Shown here in pieces: positions 44,255 to 53,660 of a stretch of DNA of 64,000 nucleotides. Position 1 is the stretch's first letter, and each line of letters opens with the position of its first letter. This DNA comes from Aquabacterium sp. CECT 9606 (GTDB lineage: Bacteria; Pseudomonadota; Gammaproteobacteria; Burkholderiales; Burkholderiaceae_C). The position numbers and the translations under genes were made by a program. The stretch lies in the NCBI RefSeq assembly GCF_918741295.1, contig NZ_CAKKNB010000002.1, positions 744,001-808,000 on the forward strand. Direction: 5' to 3'. The notes below the pieces were generated by a model, which had not been told where the DNA came from, did no database searches, and saw only the letters and a program-made list of their open reading frames with translations.

Positions 44255-45155
44255 TGTGCTGCTCCAGGCCGCTTCTCATGCCGCCGCCGGTCAGCAGTAT
44301 CCCAAAGGGGCGCTCTACCTGGTCGCCACCCCCATCGGCAACCTGGCCGACATGACCCTGCGCGCCATCCAGGTCCTGTCCTTGGTCGACGTCGTGGCCT
44401 GCGAAGACACCCGCGTCACCGGCGGCCTGATGCGGCACCTGGGCCTGGACAAGCGCCTGATGGCTGTCCACCAGCACAACGAAGCCGCCGCGGCCCACCA
44501 GGTGATCGAAGCATTGCAGCAAGGCCAGCGCGTCGCCTACGTCAGTGACGCCGGCACGCCCGCCGTGTCCGACCCTGGCGCGCAATTGGTGTCCCGCGTT
44601 CAGGCCGCCGGCCTGCGCGCCGTGCCCATCCCCGGAGTGAGCAGCGTCACCACCGCGCTCAGCGTCGCGGGCGACACCGCCAGCACCGGCTTCCATTTCA
44701 TGGGCTTTTTGCCGGCCAAAGGCGCCGCACGCGCCACGGCTTTGGACGAGGCCCTGGCCTGGCCCGGCAGCCTGGTCCTGTTCGAGGCCCCCCACCGCAT
44801 CGATGACCTCGCCCGCGACCTGCAAGCCCATGCCGCGCATCGCCAGGTCACCTTGTGCCGTGAGTTGACCAAGCAATTCGAAGAAATCGCCACCTTGGGC
44901 GTGGCCCAGTTGCCGGAGTGGATCAAGGCTCAGCCGCACCGTGACCGAGGGGAGTTTGTTGTGGTCGTTCACGCCGCTGGTGCGGTGGCCGCCTCGGACG
45001 AGTTCTCGACCGAAGTGCTGGCCCTGCTCCAGGCGCTGTCTTCACACCTGCCCATCAAACAGGCGGCCGGCCTGGTGGCCGATGTCACGCGCCTGCCCCG
45101 CAAGGCGCTCTACGAGAAAGCCCTGAGCTGGCGCCAGGCTGACGAGCAGTCCTGA
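44238..45155 (+). CDS. rsmI: 16S rRNA 2'-O-methyltransferase RsmI
   Basis: A 305-residue methyltransferase that modifies C1402 of 16S rRNA using S-adenosylmethionine. The tetrapyrrole-methylase fold motifs are clear: L-V-A-T-P-I-G-N-L-A-D-M-T near residue 32, A-C-E-D-T-R-V-T, and Y-V-S-D-A-G-T-P-A-V-S-D-P-G. It starts with GTG at 44238, inside the divergent yraN, and sits in the conserved rsmI/yraN/SIS/BON cluster. Confidence 0.95.
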   Translation: MTFDANVLLQAASHAAAGQQYPKGALYLVATPIGNLADMTLRAIQVLSLVDVVACEDTRVTGGLMRHLGLDKRLMAVHQHNEAAAAHQVIEALQQGQRVAYVSDAGTPAVSDPGAQLVSRVQAAGLRAVPIPGVSSVTTALSVAGDTASTGFHFMGFLPAKGAARATALDEALAWPGSLVLFEAPHRIDDLARDLQAHAAHRQVTLCRELTKQFEEIATLGVAQLPEWIKAQPHRDRGEFVVVVHAAGAVAASDEFSTEVLALLQALSSHLPIKQAAGLVADVTRLPRKALYEKALSWRQADEQS

Positions 45156-45256
45156 CAGCGTTTATTCCCAGAACACTGTTTTCGCGGGGCGGGCAAACCC
45201 CGGTTTCAAGGGCTAACCCGGGCAACTTGCCAAATTTTTAACGGAATACTCGCGCC

Positions 45257-45308
45257 ATCGTTCATATAACGATTTGCGTCATAACTTGACTGCACCGCAT
45301 CACGGTGC
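45257..45308 (+). promoter_or_regulatory. two inverted repeats upstream of the lipase gene
   Basis: ATCGTT/AACGAT (45257-45273, 5-bp centre) and GCACCG/CGGTGC (45292-45308, 5-bp centre) lie in the 177 bp before the lipase start. A TTGACT hexamer (45286-45291) sits between them, but no good -10 follows at the right distance. They may be operator sites; the lipase has a strong AAAGGAG ribosome-binding site. Confidence 0.35.
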
Positions 45309-45332
45309 GAGTGATTTCCAAAGGAGATTTGC

Positions 45333-46274
45333 ATGAAATTCGGATTCACCTTGCGCGCCGTGTGCGCCGCCTTGGCCCTGACAGGTGCTGTCATGGCCCC
45401 CGCTGCCCACGCCGGCACGGCCTCCAAGACCAAATACCCCTTGGTGCTGGTCCACGGCTTCATCGGCTTCGACAACATCCTGGGCATCCAGTATTTCTAC
45501 ACCATCCCTGGCGCCCTGCGCGATGACGGCGCCACCGTCTACATCGCCTCGGTCAACCCTTCGCAAACCACCGAGTTCCGTGGTGAAGAACTGATCCAGC
45601 AGATGAAGCAATGGGCCGCCAAAGACGGCGTCACGAAATTCAACCTGATTGGCCACAGCCATGGCGGCCCGACCGTGCGCTACGCCGCCGGCACCGTGCC
45701 CAACATGGTGGCCAGCGTGTCCACTGTGGCTGGCACGCACTTTGGTAGCAAGGTCGCCGATGACATCCTGGCTGGCACCACCCCCGGTGGCACCTTTGAC
45801 CAGACGGCCACAGCTGGCCTGAAGCTGATCTCCTGGCTGACCGGCAACAAGACCACCAGCGACACCGACTTGCTGACCGCCTTGAACGCCCTGAGCGCCC
45901 CTGGTGCCGCCGCCTTCAACGCCAAGTACCCCGCTGGCGCCCCCACCACTGTCTGCGGTCAAGGCCCCAGCAGCGCCAAGGTGGCTGGCAACAGCATCCT
46001 CTTCTACTCCTTCTCGGGCACCTCGCTCAAGACCAACTCCAGCGACATCTCCGACGCGCTGCTGGCCTACACCGGCGATTACTTCAAGGGCGAGGCCAAC
46101 GACGGCCTGGTTTCGCGCTGTTCCAGCCATTGGGGCAAGGTGGTCAAAGACAACTACCCCTGGAATCACCTGGACGAAATCAACCAGGTTTTGGGTGGCA
46201 TTGGCAAGGGTGCCCCGGAACCCGCGGCCTTCTACAAGCAGCACGCCAACCGCCTGAAGTGGGCATTCCTGTGA
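45333..46274 (+). CDS. secreted family I triacylglycerol lipase
   Basis: A 313-residue lipase. A signal peptide ends A-H-A at residue 27. The catalytic triad is visible as Ser109 in G-H-S-H-G-G, Asp257 (A-N-D-G-L-V) and His279 (W-N-H-L-D). The oxyanion region L-V-H-G-F is at 39-43. Cys208 and Cys263 are placed for the single disulfide of the Pseudomonas/Burkholderia group I.1/I.2 lipases, which fold in the periplasm with a foldase and then leave by type II secretion. The foldase is encoded next. A strong hairpin lies between the two genes. Confidence 0.93.
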   Translation: MKFGFTLRAVCAALALTGAVMAPAAHAGTASKTKYPLVLVHGFIGFDNILGIQYFYTIPGALRDDGATVYIASVNPSQTTEFRGEELIQQMKQWAAKDGVTKFNLIGHSHGGPTVRYAAGTVPNMVASVSTVAGTHFGSKVADDILAGTTPGGTFDQTATAGLKLISWLTGNKTTSDTDLLTALNALSAPGAAAFNAKYPAGAPTTVCGQGPSSAKVAGNSILFYSFSGTSLKTNSSDISDALLAYTGDYFKGEANDGLVSRCSSHWGKVVKDNYPWNHLDEINQVLGGIGKGAPEPAAFYKQHANRLKWAFL

Positions 46275-46317
46275 TGGGTTGATACTCTGGGCTTGCGCAC
46301 TTCAGCCCAGGGGTTGC

Positions 46318-46351
46318 ACAAGGGTCGCCTCCACAAGAGGTCGACCCTTGT
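46318..46351 (+). terminator. strong hairpin between lipase and foldase genes
   Basis: Arms ACAAGGGTCG (46318-46327) and CGACCCTTGT (46342-46351) are perfect complements, and an inner CCTC/GAGG pair extends the stem with one bulged T and loop CACAA. It starts 43 bp after the lipase stop. The T-run after it is poor, so it may be an attenuator or mRNA-stabilising stem. A second hairpin (TGCCCG/CGGGCA, 46396-46414) follows. Confidence 0.6.
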
Positions 46352-46451
46352 TGCCGTTTGGCGTCATAGGTTTCCCGGGTGCGGTGCGCACGACTTGCCC
46401 GAATAATGCGGGCAGCCGGGGAATTCCATTGGCTTTGACAGGACATGTGTG

Positions 46452-47387
46452 ATGCAAGTGCGTGGAATGTGGGCGACGGGGCTGTTGGCCGTCGTCATTG
46501 GGGTGGGCAGCGTCGTGCTCTGGCAGCGCTCGTCCAACGACACCTCGGCGTCCGGGCAGCCGGGCGCCACGCCTGAAACCAAGGGCTGGGGCTTCATCGG
46601 CGGCGCCAAAGAGGCGCCCGCCAGCGGTGCGGCCGTCGCGGCGCAGGTGCGCACCCCCGACCAGGTGCGCGTGCGCCTGTTCAAAGAGGGCTCTTTCGCC
46701 GGGACCGAGCCGGCTGGCAACTGGTGCGTCAGCGAGCAGAAACTCAAGCCTTGTCCGGAGCTGCGCAGCCGCTTCGAGTACTACGTGCTCGGCCTTGGCG
46801 AGGTCACCATCGAGGAAATCCGCGGCCTGATCCAGGACGAAGCCAAGCGCGCCAACGGCGATGCGATGGCCGCGCAGATCATGGCCATCTGGGACAAGTA
46901 CTGGCAGGTCCGCACCTACGCGTGGCGCCACAAGTTCGTCCAGGCTGACCGCAGCACCTGGATGCCCGTGTTCGAAGAGCAGCGCTCCGTGCGCCGGCAA
47001 ATCCTCGGCCAGCCGTGGGCCGAAGCCTTCTTCAAGGAAGACGAGCAGCATTTCCAGGAGTACTACGCCCAACTTGAATCCGGCCAGCCGCCCCCGCCTG
47101 ATCCTGGCGAGCCTGTGCCCCAAATGGCCCCAGGCAAAGATCCTGCCGCCGTTCGCGCCGAGCGCGTGGCGCGTTATGGAGAGGCCGCCGCCGACCGCCT
47201 GGACAAGGCCGATGCTGAATGGGCCGACTGGGAGCGCCGCCTGAGCGCCGCCAAAGTCGAATGGGAGCGCCTGCAAAAGGCCACCAACCTGTCCGACGCC
47301 CAGCGCAAGGCCGAGATGAGCGCCTACGTCAAGTCCAATTTCCCGGCCGATGAACAACTTCGCGTGCAGGCCCTTTTGCATCTGTGA
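46452..47387 (+). CDS. lipase-specific foldase (LifO/LimK family)
   Basis: A 311-residue periplasmic chaperone anchored by an N-terminal helix (about 5-24) with a variable linker and then helical mini-domains that wrap the lipase. The foldase signature R-x-x-F-D-Y is present as R-S-R-F-E-Y at 105-110, with Glu in place of Asp. Further family segments are R-R-Q-I-L-G-Q-P-W-A-E-A-F-F and the C-terminal helices. I chose ATG 46452 over an in-frame GTG at 46449. It follows its lipase by 177 bp with hairpins between. Confidence 0.9.
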   Translation: MQVRGMWATGLLAVVIGVGSVVLWQRSSNDTSASGQPGATPETKGWGFIGGAKEAPASGAAVAAQVRTPDQVRVRLFKEGSFAGTEPAGNWCVSEQKLKPCPELRSRFEYYVLGLGEVTIEEIRGLIQDEAKRANGDAMAAQIMAIWDKYWQVRTYAWRHKFVQADRSTWMPVFEEQRSVRRQILGQPWAEAFFKEDEQHFQEYYAQLESGQPPPPDPGEPVPQMAPGKDPAAVRAERVARYGEAAADRLDKADAEWADWERRLSAAKVEWERLQKATNLSDAQRKAEMSAYVKSNFPADEQLRVQALLHL

Positions 47388-47423
47388 TTGCACCTGTGAC
47401 CACATGGCCTCTGGCAAGACTCC

Positions 47424-47435
47424 TACAATGACCCC
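47424..47435 (+). promoter_or_regulatory. TACAAT -10 box directly before tldD
   Basis: TACAAT at 47424-47429 lies 6 nt before the tldD ATG at 47436, so transcription would begin about at the start codon and give a leaderless mRNA. No good -35 is seen. Confidence 0.45.
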
Positions 47436-48896
47436 ATGATTGCTGTTGACGCCACCATCGAACGCCTCCACACCGCCCGCGAACTGCTGCTCGCACCCTA
47501 CGGTCTGGACGAATCCACCTTGCTCAAGGCCCTCAAGGTCATCACCGAGCACCGTGTCGACGACGCGGACCTGTACTTCCAATACACCCGCTCTGAAGGT
47601 TGGAGCCTCGAAGAAGGCATCGTCAAATCCGGCAGCTTCGGTATCGACCAGGGCGTGGGCGTGCGCGCCGTCTCAGGCGAGAAAACCGCCTTCGCCTATT
47701 CCGACGACATCTCGGAGGCCGCCTTGCTTGACGCGGCTCGCACGGTGCGCACCATCGCCGCAGCCGGGCAAAGCCGCCGCGTCAAGGTCGGAGCCCACTC
47801 CGTGGCAGGCGGTCGCAGCCTCTACCCCGCCTTCGACCCCATCGCCTCGCTCGACAGCGCCGCCAAGGTCGCCCTGCTTGAGAACATCGAAAAGCGTGCC
47901 CGCGCCAAGGACCCGCGCGTCGTGCAGGTCATGGCCGGCCTGGGCTGCGAATACGACGTCGTGATGGTGGCCCGCGCCGACGGCACCCTGGCCGCCGACG
48001 TGCGCCCACTGGTGCGCCTGTCACTCACCGTCATCGCCGAGCAAAACGGCCGCCGTGAAGTCGGCTCCTCTGGCGGTGGCGGCCGCTTCGGCCTGGCCTA
48101 TTTCACCGACGACATGCTCCAACGCTACGTCGACCAAGCCGTGCACGCGGCTTCCGTCAACCTGGAAGCCCGCCCCGCCCCCGCGGGCGAAATGACCGTG
48201 GTCCTGGGCAATGGCTGGCCCGGCATCCTCCTGCACGAAGCCGTCGGCCATGGCCTCGAAGGCGATTTCAACCGCAAGGGCTCCAGCGTGTTCTCGGGCC
48301 GCATTGGCCAGCGCGTGGCCGCCAAGGGCGTCACAGTGCTCGACGATGGCACCATCCCGGACCGCCGCGGCTCCTTGAACGTGGATGACGAAGGCTGCGC
48401 CACCGAGCGCACCGTCCTCATCGAAGACGGTATCCTGCGTGGCTACATCCAAGACGCCACCAACGCGCGCCTCATGAAGACCAAGCCCACGGGCAACGGC
48501 CGCCGCGAAAGCTACGCCCACGTCCCCATGCCCCGCATGACCAACACCTACATGCTGGCTGGCGACAAAGACCCGCAAGAAATCGTCTCCTCCATCAAGC
48601 GTGGTCTGTATGCCGTCAACTTCGGCGGAGGGCAGGTCGACATCACCAGCGGCAAATTCGTTTTCTCGGCCTCTGAGGCGTATTGGGTCGAGGATGGCAA
48701 GATCCAGTACCCGGTCAAGGGCGCGACCCTGATCGGCAATGGCCCTGACGCGCTCACCCGCATCAGCATGATTGGCAATGACCTCGAGTTGGACAGCGGC
48801 GTGGGCACCTGTGGCAAAGAGGGTCAGAGCGTGCCCGTCGGCGTGGGGCAGCCCACTTTGCGCATCGATGGATTGACGGTCGGCGGCACCGCCTGA
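47436..48896 (+). CDS. tldD: TldD metalloprotease subunit
   Basis: A 486-residue TldD protein, the active subunit of the TldD/E (PmbA) metalloprotease that trims microcin precursors and degrades unfolded peptides. The zinc motif [11 protein letters not shown] is intact at about residue 268. Other family parts are G-V-G-V-R-A-V-S-G at 70 and D-D-E-G-C-A-T-E-R. The partner tldE/pmbA gene is not adjacent. Flanking genes (lipase foldase and PEP-CTERM) appear unrelated. Confidence 0.95.
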   Translation: MIAVDATIERLHTARELLLAPYGLDESTLLKALKVITEHRVDDADLYFQYTRSEGWSLEEGIVKSGSFGIDQGVGVRAVSGEKTAFAYSDDISEAALLDAARTVRTIAAAGQSRRVKVGAHSVAGGRSLYPAFDPIASLDSAAKVALLENIEKRARAKDPRVVQVMAGLGCEYDVVMVARADGTLAADVRPLVRLSLTVIAEQNGRREVGSSGGGGRFGLAYFTDDMLQRYVDQAVHAASVNLEARPAPAGEMTVVLGNGWPGILLHEAVGHGLEGDFNRKGSSVFSGRIGQRVAAKGVTVLDDGTIPDRRGSLNVDDEGCATERTVLIEDGILRGYIQDATNARLMKTKPTGNGRRESYAHVPMPRMTNTYMLAGDKDPQEIVSSIKRGLYAVNFGGGQVDITSGKFVFSASEAYWVEDGKIQYPVKGATLIGNGPDALTRISMIGNDLELDSGVGTCGKEGQSVPVGVGQPTLRIDGLTVGGTA

Positions 48897-48965
48897 TCGA
48901 GGGGGCAGCGTCCCCTGGATTTTGGATAAGCTCACTGCTTGTTCAAAAAACACAGGGAGTGGCGC

Positions 48966-49736
48966 ATGCCTTTGAAGAAATTGTTCACCCGCCTGACCAT
49001 GGCCGCCCTGGCTGCGTGCGTAGCCTTGTCTGCTTCCCTGGCTCACGCCGAGTTGCAAGGCCGGGATCTTGACGCCGCCGTCGATGGCTATGAGGCCTTC
49101 TACGACACCGTGTTGAACATCACCTGGTTGGCCGATGCCAACTTTGCCAAGACCTCTGGCCACAGTGCAAGTGGTCAGATGACTTGGGAGGATGCTTCAG
49201 CGTGGGCGGCCAATGTCACGGTTCTTGGTCTTTCGGGTTGGCGCCTGCCCAATGTGTTGCCCATCCACGGGCAGAGCTACGACTACCGTGGTGCCTACGA
49301 TGGCAGCTCCGACCTGGGCTATGGCATCCGCAGCCCTCGCAACGAGATGAGCTACATGTTCTACGAGAACCTGGGTTTGCTGTCTTATTACGATGAGCAA
49401 GGTCAAGAGCAGTCGGGCTTCGGTCGTCCGCAAGGGGTGAGCGCGCTGGCACTGAACCAGGTGCCTGGTGGTTTCATCCGTAACTTGGGGCCCGTGCACG
49501 GCGAGTACTGGGCGGCGCAGGCCTTCGAGCCGGAGCCCGGCGCCCACTGGGTCTTTGATTTCGAAGACGATGGCCAATTTGCCCTGGGCCCGAACGATGG
49601 TCCACGCTGGGACGGCTCATACGCTTGGCTGGTTCGAGATGGAGATGTGGGTGCGGTGCCGGAGCCATCGACCTTCTGGTTGTTCGGGCTGGCAGGGTTG
49701 GGCCTGGTTCTGAAGAAAAAATCACGCAAAGGTTGA
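48966..49736 (+). CDS. PEP-CTERM anchored exported protein
   Basis: A 256-residue protein with an N-terminal signal (ending A-H-A near residue 28) and a complete PEP-CTERM tail: V-P-E-P-S at 231-235, a hydrophobic helix (about 237-250), then K-K-K-S-R-K. The middle has repeated W-x-x-A and G-W-R-L-P-N segments of the Lcl/DUF1566 type. It is a likely substrate for an exosortase, and XrtB is encoded 29 kb away. I chose ATG 48966, which follows AGGGAG; a TTG at 48939 lies upstream. The -35 of the ribosomal promoter overlaps its stop codon. Confidence 0.9.
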   Translation: MPLKKLFTRLTMAALAACVALSASLAHAELQGRDLDAAVDGYEAFYDTVLNITWLADANFAKTSGHSASGQMTWEDASAWAANVTVLGLSGWRLPNVLPIHGQSYDYRGAYDGSSDLGYGIRSPRNEMSYMFYENLGLLSYYDEQGQEQSGFGRPQGVSALALNQVPGGFIRNLGPVHGEYWAAQAFEPEPGAHWVFDFEDDGQFALGPNDGPRWDGSYAWLVRDGDVGAVPEPSTFWLFGLAGLGLVLKKKSRKG

Positions 49737-49762
49737 CGTTGGTGCCAAAACAGGTGCATAAT
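49733..49762 (+). promoter_or_regulatory. promoter of the rplN (spc) operon
   Basis: TTGACG (49733-49738) and CATAAT (49757-49762) are 18 bp apart. The -35 overlaps the PEP-CTERM stop codon. A leader of about 195 nt follows, with a GCCCG/CGGGC hairpin at 49881-49895. Confidence 0.7.
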
Positions 49763-49963
49763 CGATTTCTTCGCTGAAACAAGGTTTGAGTTCCAGCCCA
49801 AGTCCCTCGATTGACCTGATGCAGATCGGGTTCGGTTGCTGCGGCGGGTAAATCAAGGGCTCAGGCTTTATTTCAGATCCGCCCGTTCTACGGGCCCAAG
49901 ACTGACTGTTCGTTGTTGTGCAGCTTTTGCGCAGCCGAAAAGCCAAGTTGGGGTAAGTACACC

Positions 49964-50332
49964 ATGATTCAAATGCAATCGCGACTTGACGTCGCTGACA
50001 ACACGGGTGCCAAGAGCGTCATGTGCATCAAGGTGCTCGGTGGCTCCAAGCGTCGTTACGCCGGTATTGGCGACATCATCAAGGTCAGCATCAAAGAAGC
50101 TGCTCCTCGTGGTCGCGTCAAAAAAGGCGAAGTCTACAGCGCTGTGGTCGTCCGCACCGCCAAGGGTGTTCGTCGTCAAGACGGTTCGCTCATCAAGTTT
50201 GATGGCAATGCAGCTGTGCTGTTGAATGCCAAGCTGGAGCCCATCGGCACCCGCATCTTCGGCCCCGTGACGCGTGAACTGCGTACCGAGCGCTTCATGA
50301 AGATCGTGTCCCTGGCTCCTGAAGTTCTCTGA
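49964..50332 (+). CDS. rplN: 50S ribosomal protein L14
   Basis: A 122-residue L14 that binds 23S rRNA at the subunit interface. [16 protein letters not shown] is the family N-terminus. I chose the ATG at 49964. It is the first gene of this ribosomal block: rpsQ, rpmC and rplP, which precede it in the usual S10-spc order, are absent and a PEP-CTERM gene is upstream instead. Confidence 0.98.
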   Translation: MIQMQSRLDVADNTGAKSVMCIKVLGGSKRRYAGIGDIIKVSIKEAAPRGRVKKGEVYSAVVVRTAKGVRRQDGSLIKFDGNAAVLLNAKLEPIGTRIFGPVTRELRTERFMKIVSLAPEVL

Positions 50333-50365
50333 ACCTCCGGCGCAACCGCAAAGGACACACAGCCC

Positions 50366-50683
50366 ATGAACAAGATTCGCACAGGCGACCAGGTCATCGT
50401 TTTGGCCGGTCGTGACAAAGGTAAACGCGGCACCGTTTCGGTCCGCGTTGACGACAGCCATCTGGTGGTCGATGGCGTGAACGTGGTTAAAAAGCACGTT
50501 CGCCCCAACCCCATGAAGGGCACCACCGGTGGCATCGTTGACAAAACCATGCCCATTCATCAGTCCAACATTGCCATCTTCAATGCCGCCACCGGCAAGG
50601 CTGATCGCGTTGGCATCAAGCTCCTGGCAGACGGCAAGAAAGTTCGCGTCTTCAAGTCCAGCGGCGAAGAAATCAAGGCTTGA
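50366..50683 (+). CDS. rplX: 50S ribosomal protein L24
   Basis: A 105-residue L24, an assembly-initiating large-subunit protein. The KOW motif ([15 protein letters not shown]) is at about residues 8-22. It sits 33 bp after rplN and 8 bp before rplE in the normal spc order. Confidence 0.98.
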   Translation: MNKIRTGDQVIVLAGRDKGKRGTVSVRVDDSHLVVDGVNVVKKHVRPNPMKGTTGGIVDKTMPIHQSNIAIFNAATGKADRVGIKLLADGKKVRVFKSSGEEIKA

Positions 50684-50691
50684 GGTTCACG

Positions 50692-51243
50692 ATGACTCAA
50701 CAAACTGCACGCCTGCAAGACTTTTACCGCGAGACGGTCGTTCCGGCTCTCGTTGAAAAGTTTGGCTACAAGTCCGTGATGGAAGTGCCCCGCCTGACCA
50801 AGATCACCCTGAACATGGGTGTCTCGGAAGCGGTGTCCGACAAGAAGGTGATGGAACACGCTGTCAGCGACCTCACCAAGATCGCCGGCCAAAAGCCCGT
50901 GGTCACCATGTCGCGCAAGGCCATCGCCGGTTTCAAGATCCGCGAAAACATGCCCATCGGCTGCATGGTCACCCTGCGTGGTGTCCGCATGTACGAGTTC
51001 CTGGACCGCTTCGTCACTGTGTCGCTGCCCCGCGTCCGTGACTTCCGCGGTATCTCGGGTCGTTCATTCGATGGCCGTGGCAACTACAACGTCGGTGTGA
51101 AAGAACAGATCATTTTCCCGGAAATCGAGTACGACAAGATCGACGCGATCCGTGGTCTGAACATCAGCATCACCACCAGCGCGAATACCGACGACGAGGC
51201 CAAGGCCCTGTTGACGGCATTCAAGTTCCCCTTCAAGAACTGA
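50692..51243 (+). CDS. rplE: 50S ribosomal protein L5
   Basis: A 183-residue L5, which binds 5S rRNA and contacts the P-site tRNA. The segment [12 protein letters not shown] near residue 35 is the family signature. I chose the ATG at 50692; an in-frame start 12 bp upstream overlaps the rplX stop. Confidence 0.98.
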   Translation: MTQQTARLQDFYRETVVPALVEKFGYKSVMEVPRLTKITLNMGVSEAVSDKKVMEHAVSDLTKIAGQKPVVTMSRKAIAGFKIRENMPIGCMVTLRGVRMYEFLDRFVTVSLPRVRDFRGISGRSFDGRGNYNVGVKEQIIFPEIEYDKIDAIRGLNISITTSANTDDEAKALLTAFKFPFKN

Positions 51244-51251
51244 GGTAGACC

Positions 51252-51557
51252 GTGGCAAAACTGTCTCTGAAGCAACGCGAAGAAAAGCGCGAAAAGCTGG
51301 TGGCGCAATACGCCAAGAAGTACGCCGAACTGAAGGGCATCATCAACGATGCCAAGAAGTCCGACGAAGAGCGCTATGCCGCTCGTCTTGAGCTGCAAAA
51401 GTTGCCCCGCAATGCAAACCCGACCCGTCTGCGCAATCGTTGCGGTCTGACTGGTCGTCCACGCGGTACGTTCCGCCAATTTGGCTTGGGTCGTTCCAAG
51501 ATCCGTGAATTGGCTTTCGCTGGCGACATCCCCGGTGTCACCAAGGCAAGCTGGTAA
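51252..51557 (+). CDS. rpsN: 30S ribosomal protein S14 (zinc-free form)
   Basis: A 101-residue S14 of the long, zinc-independent type: the Cys-x2-Cys pairs of the short form are absent. The C-terminal [14 protein letters not shown] motif is intact. It starts with GTG, 8 bp after rplE. Confidence 0.97.
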   Translation: MAKLSLKQREEKREKLVAQYAKKYAELKGIINDAKKSDEERYAARLELQKLPRNANPTRLRNRCGLTGRPRGTFRQFGLGRSKIRELAFAGDIPGVTKASW

Positions 51558-51586
51558 TCGGCTAGGGCACGAACAGGAGTTATTCC

Positions 51587-51982
51587 ATGAGCATGAGTGA
51601 TCCCATCGCCGACATGCTGACTCGCATTCGCAACGCACAAATGGTCCAAAAGACCAGCGTCACGATGCCGTCATCAAAGTTAAAAGTCGCGATCGCCCAG
51701 GTCCTGAAGGACGAAGGTTACATCGACTCTTACGTCGTTGCAGGCGAGGCTACCAAGCCTGCGCTTGAAATTTCGCTGAAGTATTACGCCGGTCGCCCGG
51801 TCATCGAGCGCATCGAGCGAGTCAGCCGTCCCGGCCTTCGCATCTACAAGGGTCGCCACGACATCCCTCAGGTCCAAAACGGCCTGGGTGTTGCCATCGT
51901 GACGACGCCCAAGGGTGTGATGACCGATCGCAAAGCACGTGCTGCCGGTATCGGTGGCGAAGTGCTCTGCTACGTCGCCTAA
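51587..51982 (+). CDS. rpsH: 30S ribosomal protein S8
   Basis: A 131-residue S8, a central-domain 16S rRNA binder and, in E. coli, the translational repressor of the spc operon. [13 protein letters not shown] at the N-terminus and [11 protein letters not shown] at the C-terminus are characteristic. Confidence 0.98.
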   Translation: MSMSDPIADMLTRIRNAQMVQKTSVTMPSSKLKVAIAQVLKDEGYIDSYVVAGEATKPALEISLKYYAGRPVIERIERVSRPGLRIYKGRHDIPQVQNGLGVAIVTTPKGVMTDRKARAAGIGGEVLCYVA

Positions 51983-51999
51983 CCCTTAGGAGCATCGCA

Positions 52000-52533
52000 A
52001 TGTCCCGCGTAGGAAAAATGCCGATCGCCGTCCCAAAGGGTGTGGACGTGCAGATCTCTGCAGAACAAATCACCGTCAAGGGCGCCCTGGGCACCTTGAG
52101 CCGCCCTCAGCACCGCCTGGTCGCCGTCAAGAACGACGCCGGTGTGTTGTCGGTGTCCCCGGCTGACAGCAGCACTGAAGCTGATGCCATGTCGGGTACC
52201 ATTCGCGCCCTGTTGAACAACATGGTCAACGGCGTGAGCAAGGGCTTTGAGAAAAAGCTGACCCTGGTCGGTGTGGGCTTCCGTGCCCAAGCCCAAGGCC
52301 AGAAGCTGAACCTGCAAATCGGGTTCTCTCACCCAGTCGTCAAGGACATGCCCGAAGGCATCAAGGTCGAGACCCCGTCTCAGACCGAAGTGCTGATCAA
52401 GGGTGTGGATCGTCAGGTCGTCGGCCAGATCGCCGCAGAAGTGCGTGCCTTCCGTCCGCCCGAGCCCTACAAGGGCAAGGGCATTCGTTATGCCGACGAG
52501 CGCGTGGTCTTGAAAGAGACCAAGAAGAAGTAA
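52000..52533 (+). CDS. rplF: 50S ribosomal protein L6
   Basis: A 177-residue L6 with two duplicated domains near the factor-binding centre. M-S-R-V-G-K-M-P-I at the start and [11 protein letters not shown] at the end are family signatures. It follows rpsH by 17 bp. Confidence 0.98.
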   Translation: MSRVGKMPIAVPKGVDVQISAEQITVKGALGTLSRPQHRLVAVKNDAGVLSVSPADSSTEADAMSGTIRALLNNMVNGVSKGFEKKLTLVGVGFRAQAQGQKLNLQIGFSHPVVKDMPEGIKVETPSQTEVLIKGVDRQVVGQIAAEVRAFRPPEPYKGKGIRYADERVVLKETKKK

Positions 52534-52544
52534 GGAGCTGATTC

Positions 52545-52913
52545 ATGTCTACCAACAAGAAAGAACAGCGCCTGCGTCGCTCGCGTCAAACCCGTGCACG
52601 CATCGCGCTCCAGGGCGCCGTGCGTCTCACGGTGTTCCGCACCAACCTGCACATTTACGCCAGCGTGATCTCCGGCGACGGCAACACCGTCATCGCTTCG
52701 GCCTCAACCGCCGAAAAAGAAATCCGCACTCAACTGGGCGCGACTGGCAAGGGTGGCAATGTGGACGCCGCCACGCTGATTGGCAAGCGCATCGCCGAAA
52801 AGGCGAAAGCTGCTGGCGTCGAGAAGGTGGCTTTCGACCGTGCGGGCTTCGCCTACCACGGCCGTGTCAAGGCATTGGCTGAAGCGGCTCGCGAAGCCGG
52901 TCTTCAGTTCTAA
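52545..52913 (+). CDS. rplR: 50S ribosomal protein L18
   Basis: A 122-residue L18, which with L5 anchors 5S rRNA. The N-terminus is Arg-rich and the end ([16 protein letters not shown]) is conserved. It lies 11 bp after rplF. Confidence 0.98.
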   Translation: MSTNKKEQRLRRSRQTRARIALQGAVRLTVFRTNLHIYASVISGDGNTVIASASTAEKEIRTQLGATGKGGNVDAATLIGKRIAEKAKAAGVEKVAFDRAGFAYHGRVKALAEAAREAGLQF

Positions 52914-52942
52914 GCCGCGTCTGGCAACCGGAAGGAATTCAA

Positions 52943-53461
52943 ATGGCTAAGTTTCAACCCAAGGTCGCTGACGAAGGTCGTGACGACGGTTTAAAAGAAA
53001 AGATGATCCAGGTGAACCGCGTGACCAAAGTGGTCAAGGGCGGTCGGATCATGGGTTTCGCCGCGTTGACCGTGGTCGGTGATGGCGACGGCAAAGTCGG
53101 CATGGGCAAAGGCAAGGCGCGTGAAGTGCCATTGGCCGTGTCCAAGGCGATGGAACAAGCTCGCCGCAACATGGTCAAGGTCAACCTGAAGAATGGTTCG
53201 GTCTACCACACGGTGTTCGGCGAACACGGCGCGGCTCGCGTCATGTTGGCTCCCGCGCCTGCTGGTACCGGCATCATCGCTGGTGGCCCCATGCGTGCTG
53301 TGTTCGAGATGATGGGTGTGACCGACATCGTGGCCAAGAGCTTCGGTTCGAGCAACCCTTACAACATGGTTCGCGCCACGTTTGACGCCTTGAACAAGTC
53401 GACCACCCCGGCCAATGTCGCTGCAAAGCGTGGCCTGTCGGTTGAAGACATCTTCAACTGA
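52943..53461 (+). CDS. rpsE: 30S ribosomal protein S5
   Basis: A 172-residue S5, involved in decoding accuracy. The N-terminal dsRNA-binding-like domain has [10 protein letters not shown], and the C-terminal fold has the [12 protein letters not shown] motif. It starts 29 bp after rplR. Confidence 0.98.
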   Translation: MAKFQPKVADEGRDDGLKEKMIQVNRVTKVVKGGRIMGFAALTVVGDGDGKVGMGKGKAREVPLAVSKAMEQARRNMVKVNLKNGSVYHTVFGEHGAARVMLAPAPAGTGIIAGGPMRAVFEMMGVTDIVAKSFGSSNPYNMVRATFDALNKSTTPANVAAKRGLSVEDIFN

Positions 53462-53477
53462 TCGCCGGAGAACTGTC

Positions 53478-53660
53478 ATGAGCGAAAAGAAAACAGTCAC
53501 AGTCAAGCTGGTTCGCAGCGTCATCGGTACCCGTCAGGATCACCGTGACACCGTGCGCGGCTTGGGTCTGCGTCGCTTGAACAGCACCGCTGTTCTTGAG
53601 GACACCGCTGCCGTTCGCGGCATGATCAACAAGGTCAGCTATCTGATTCAGGTGATCTAA
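53478..53660 (+). CDS. rpmD: 50S ribosomal protein L30
   Basis: A 60-residue L30. The core [12 protein letters not shown] and L-G-L-R-R-L-N-S-T are typical. I chose the ATG at 53478. Its TAA stop overlaps the rplO start (TAATG), so the two are coupled. Confidence 0.97.
   Translation: MSEKKTVTVKLVRSVIGTRQDHRDTVRGLGLRRLNSTAVLEDTAAVRGMINKVSYLIQVI

Noticed and set aside
45292..45314. Classical sigma-70 promoter for the lipase using TTGACT at 45286
   Set aside because: At 17 bp downstream the sequence is GAGTGA, not a -10 box.
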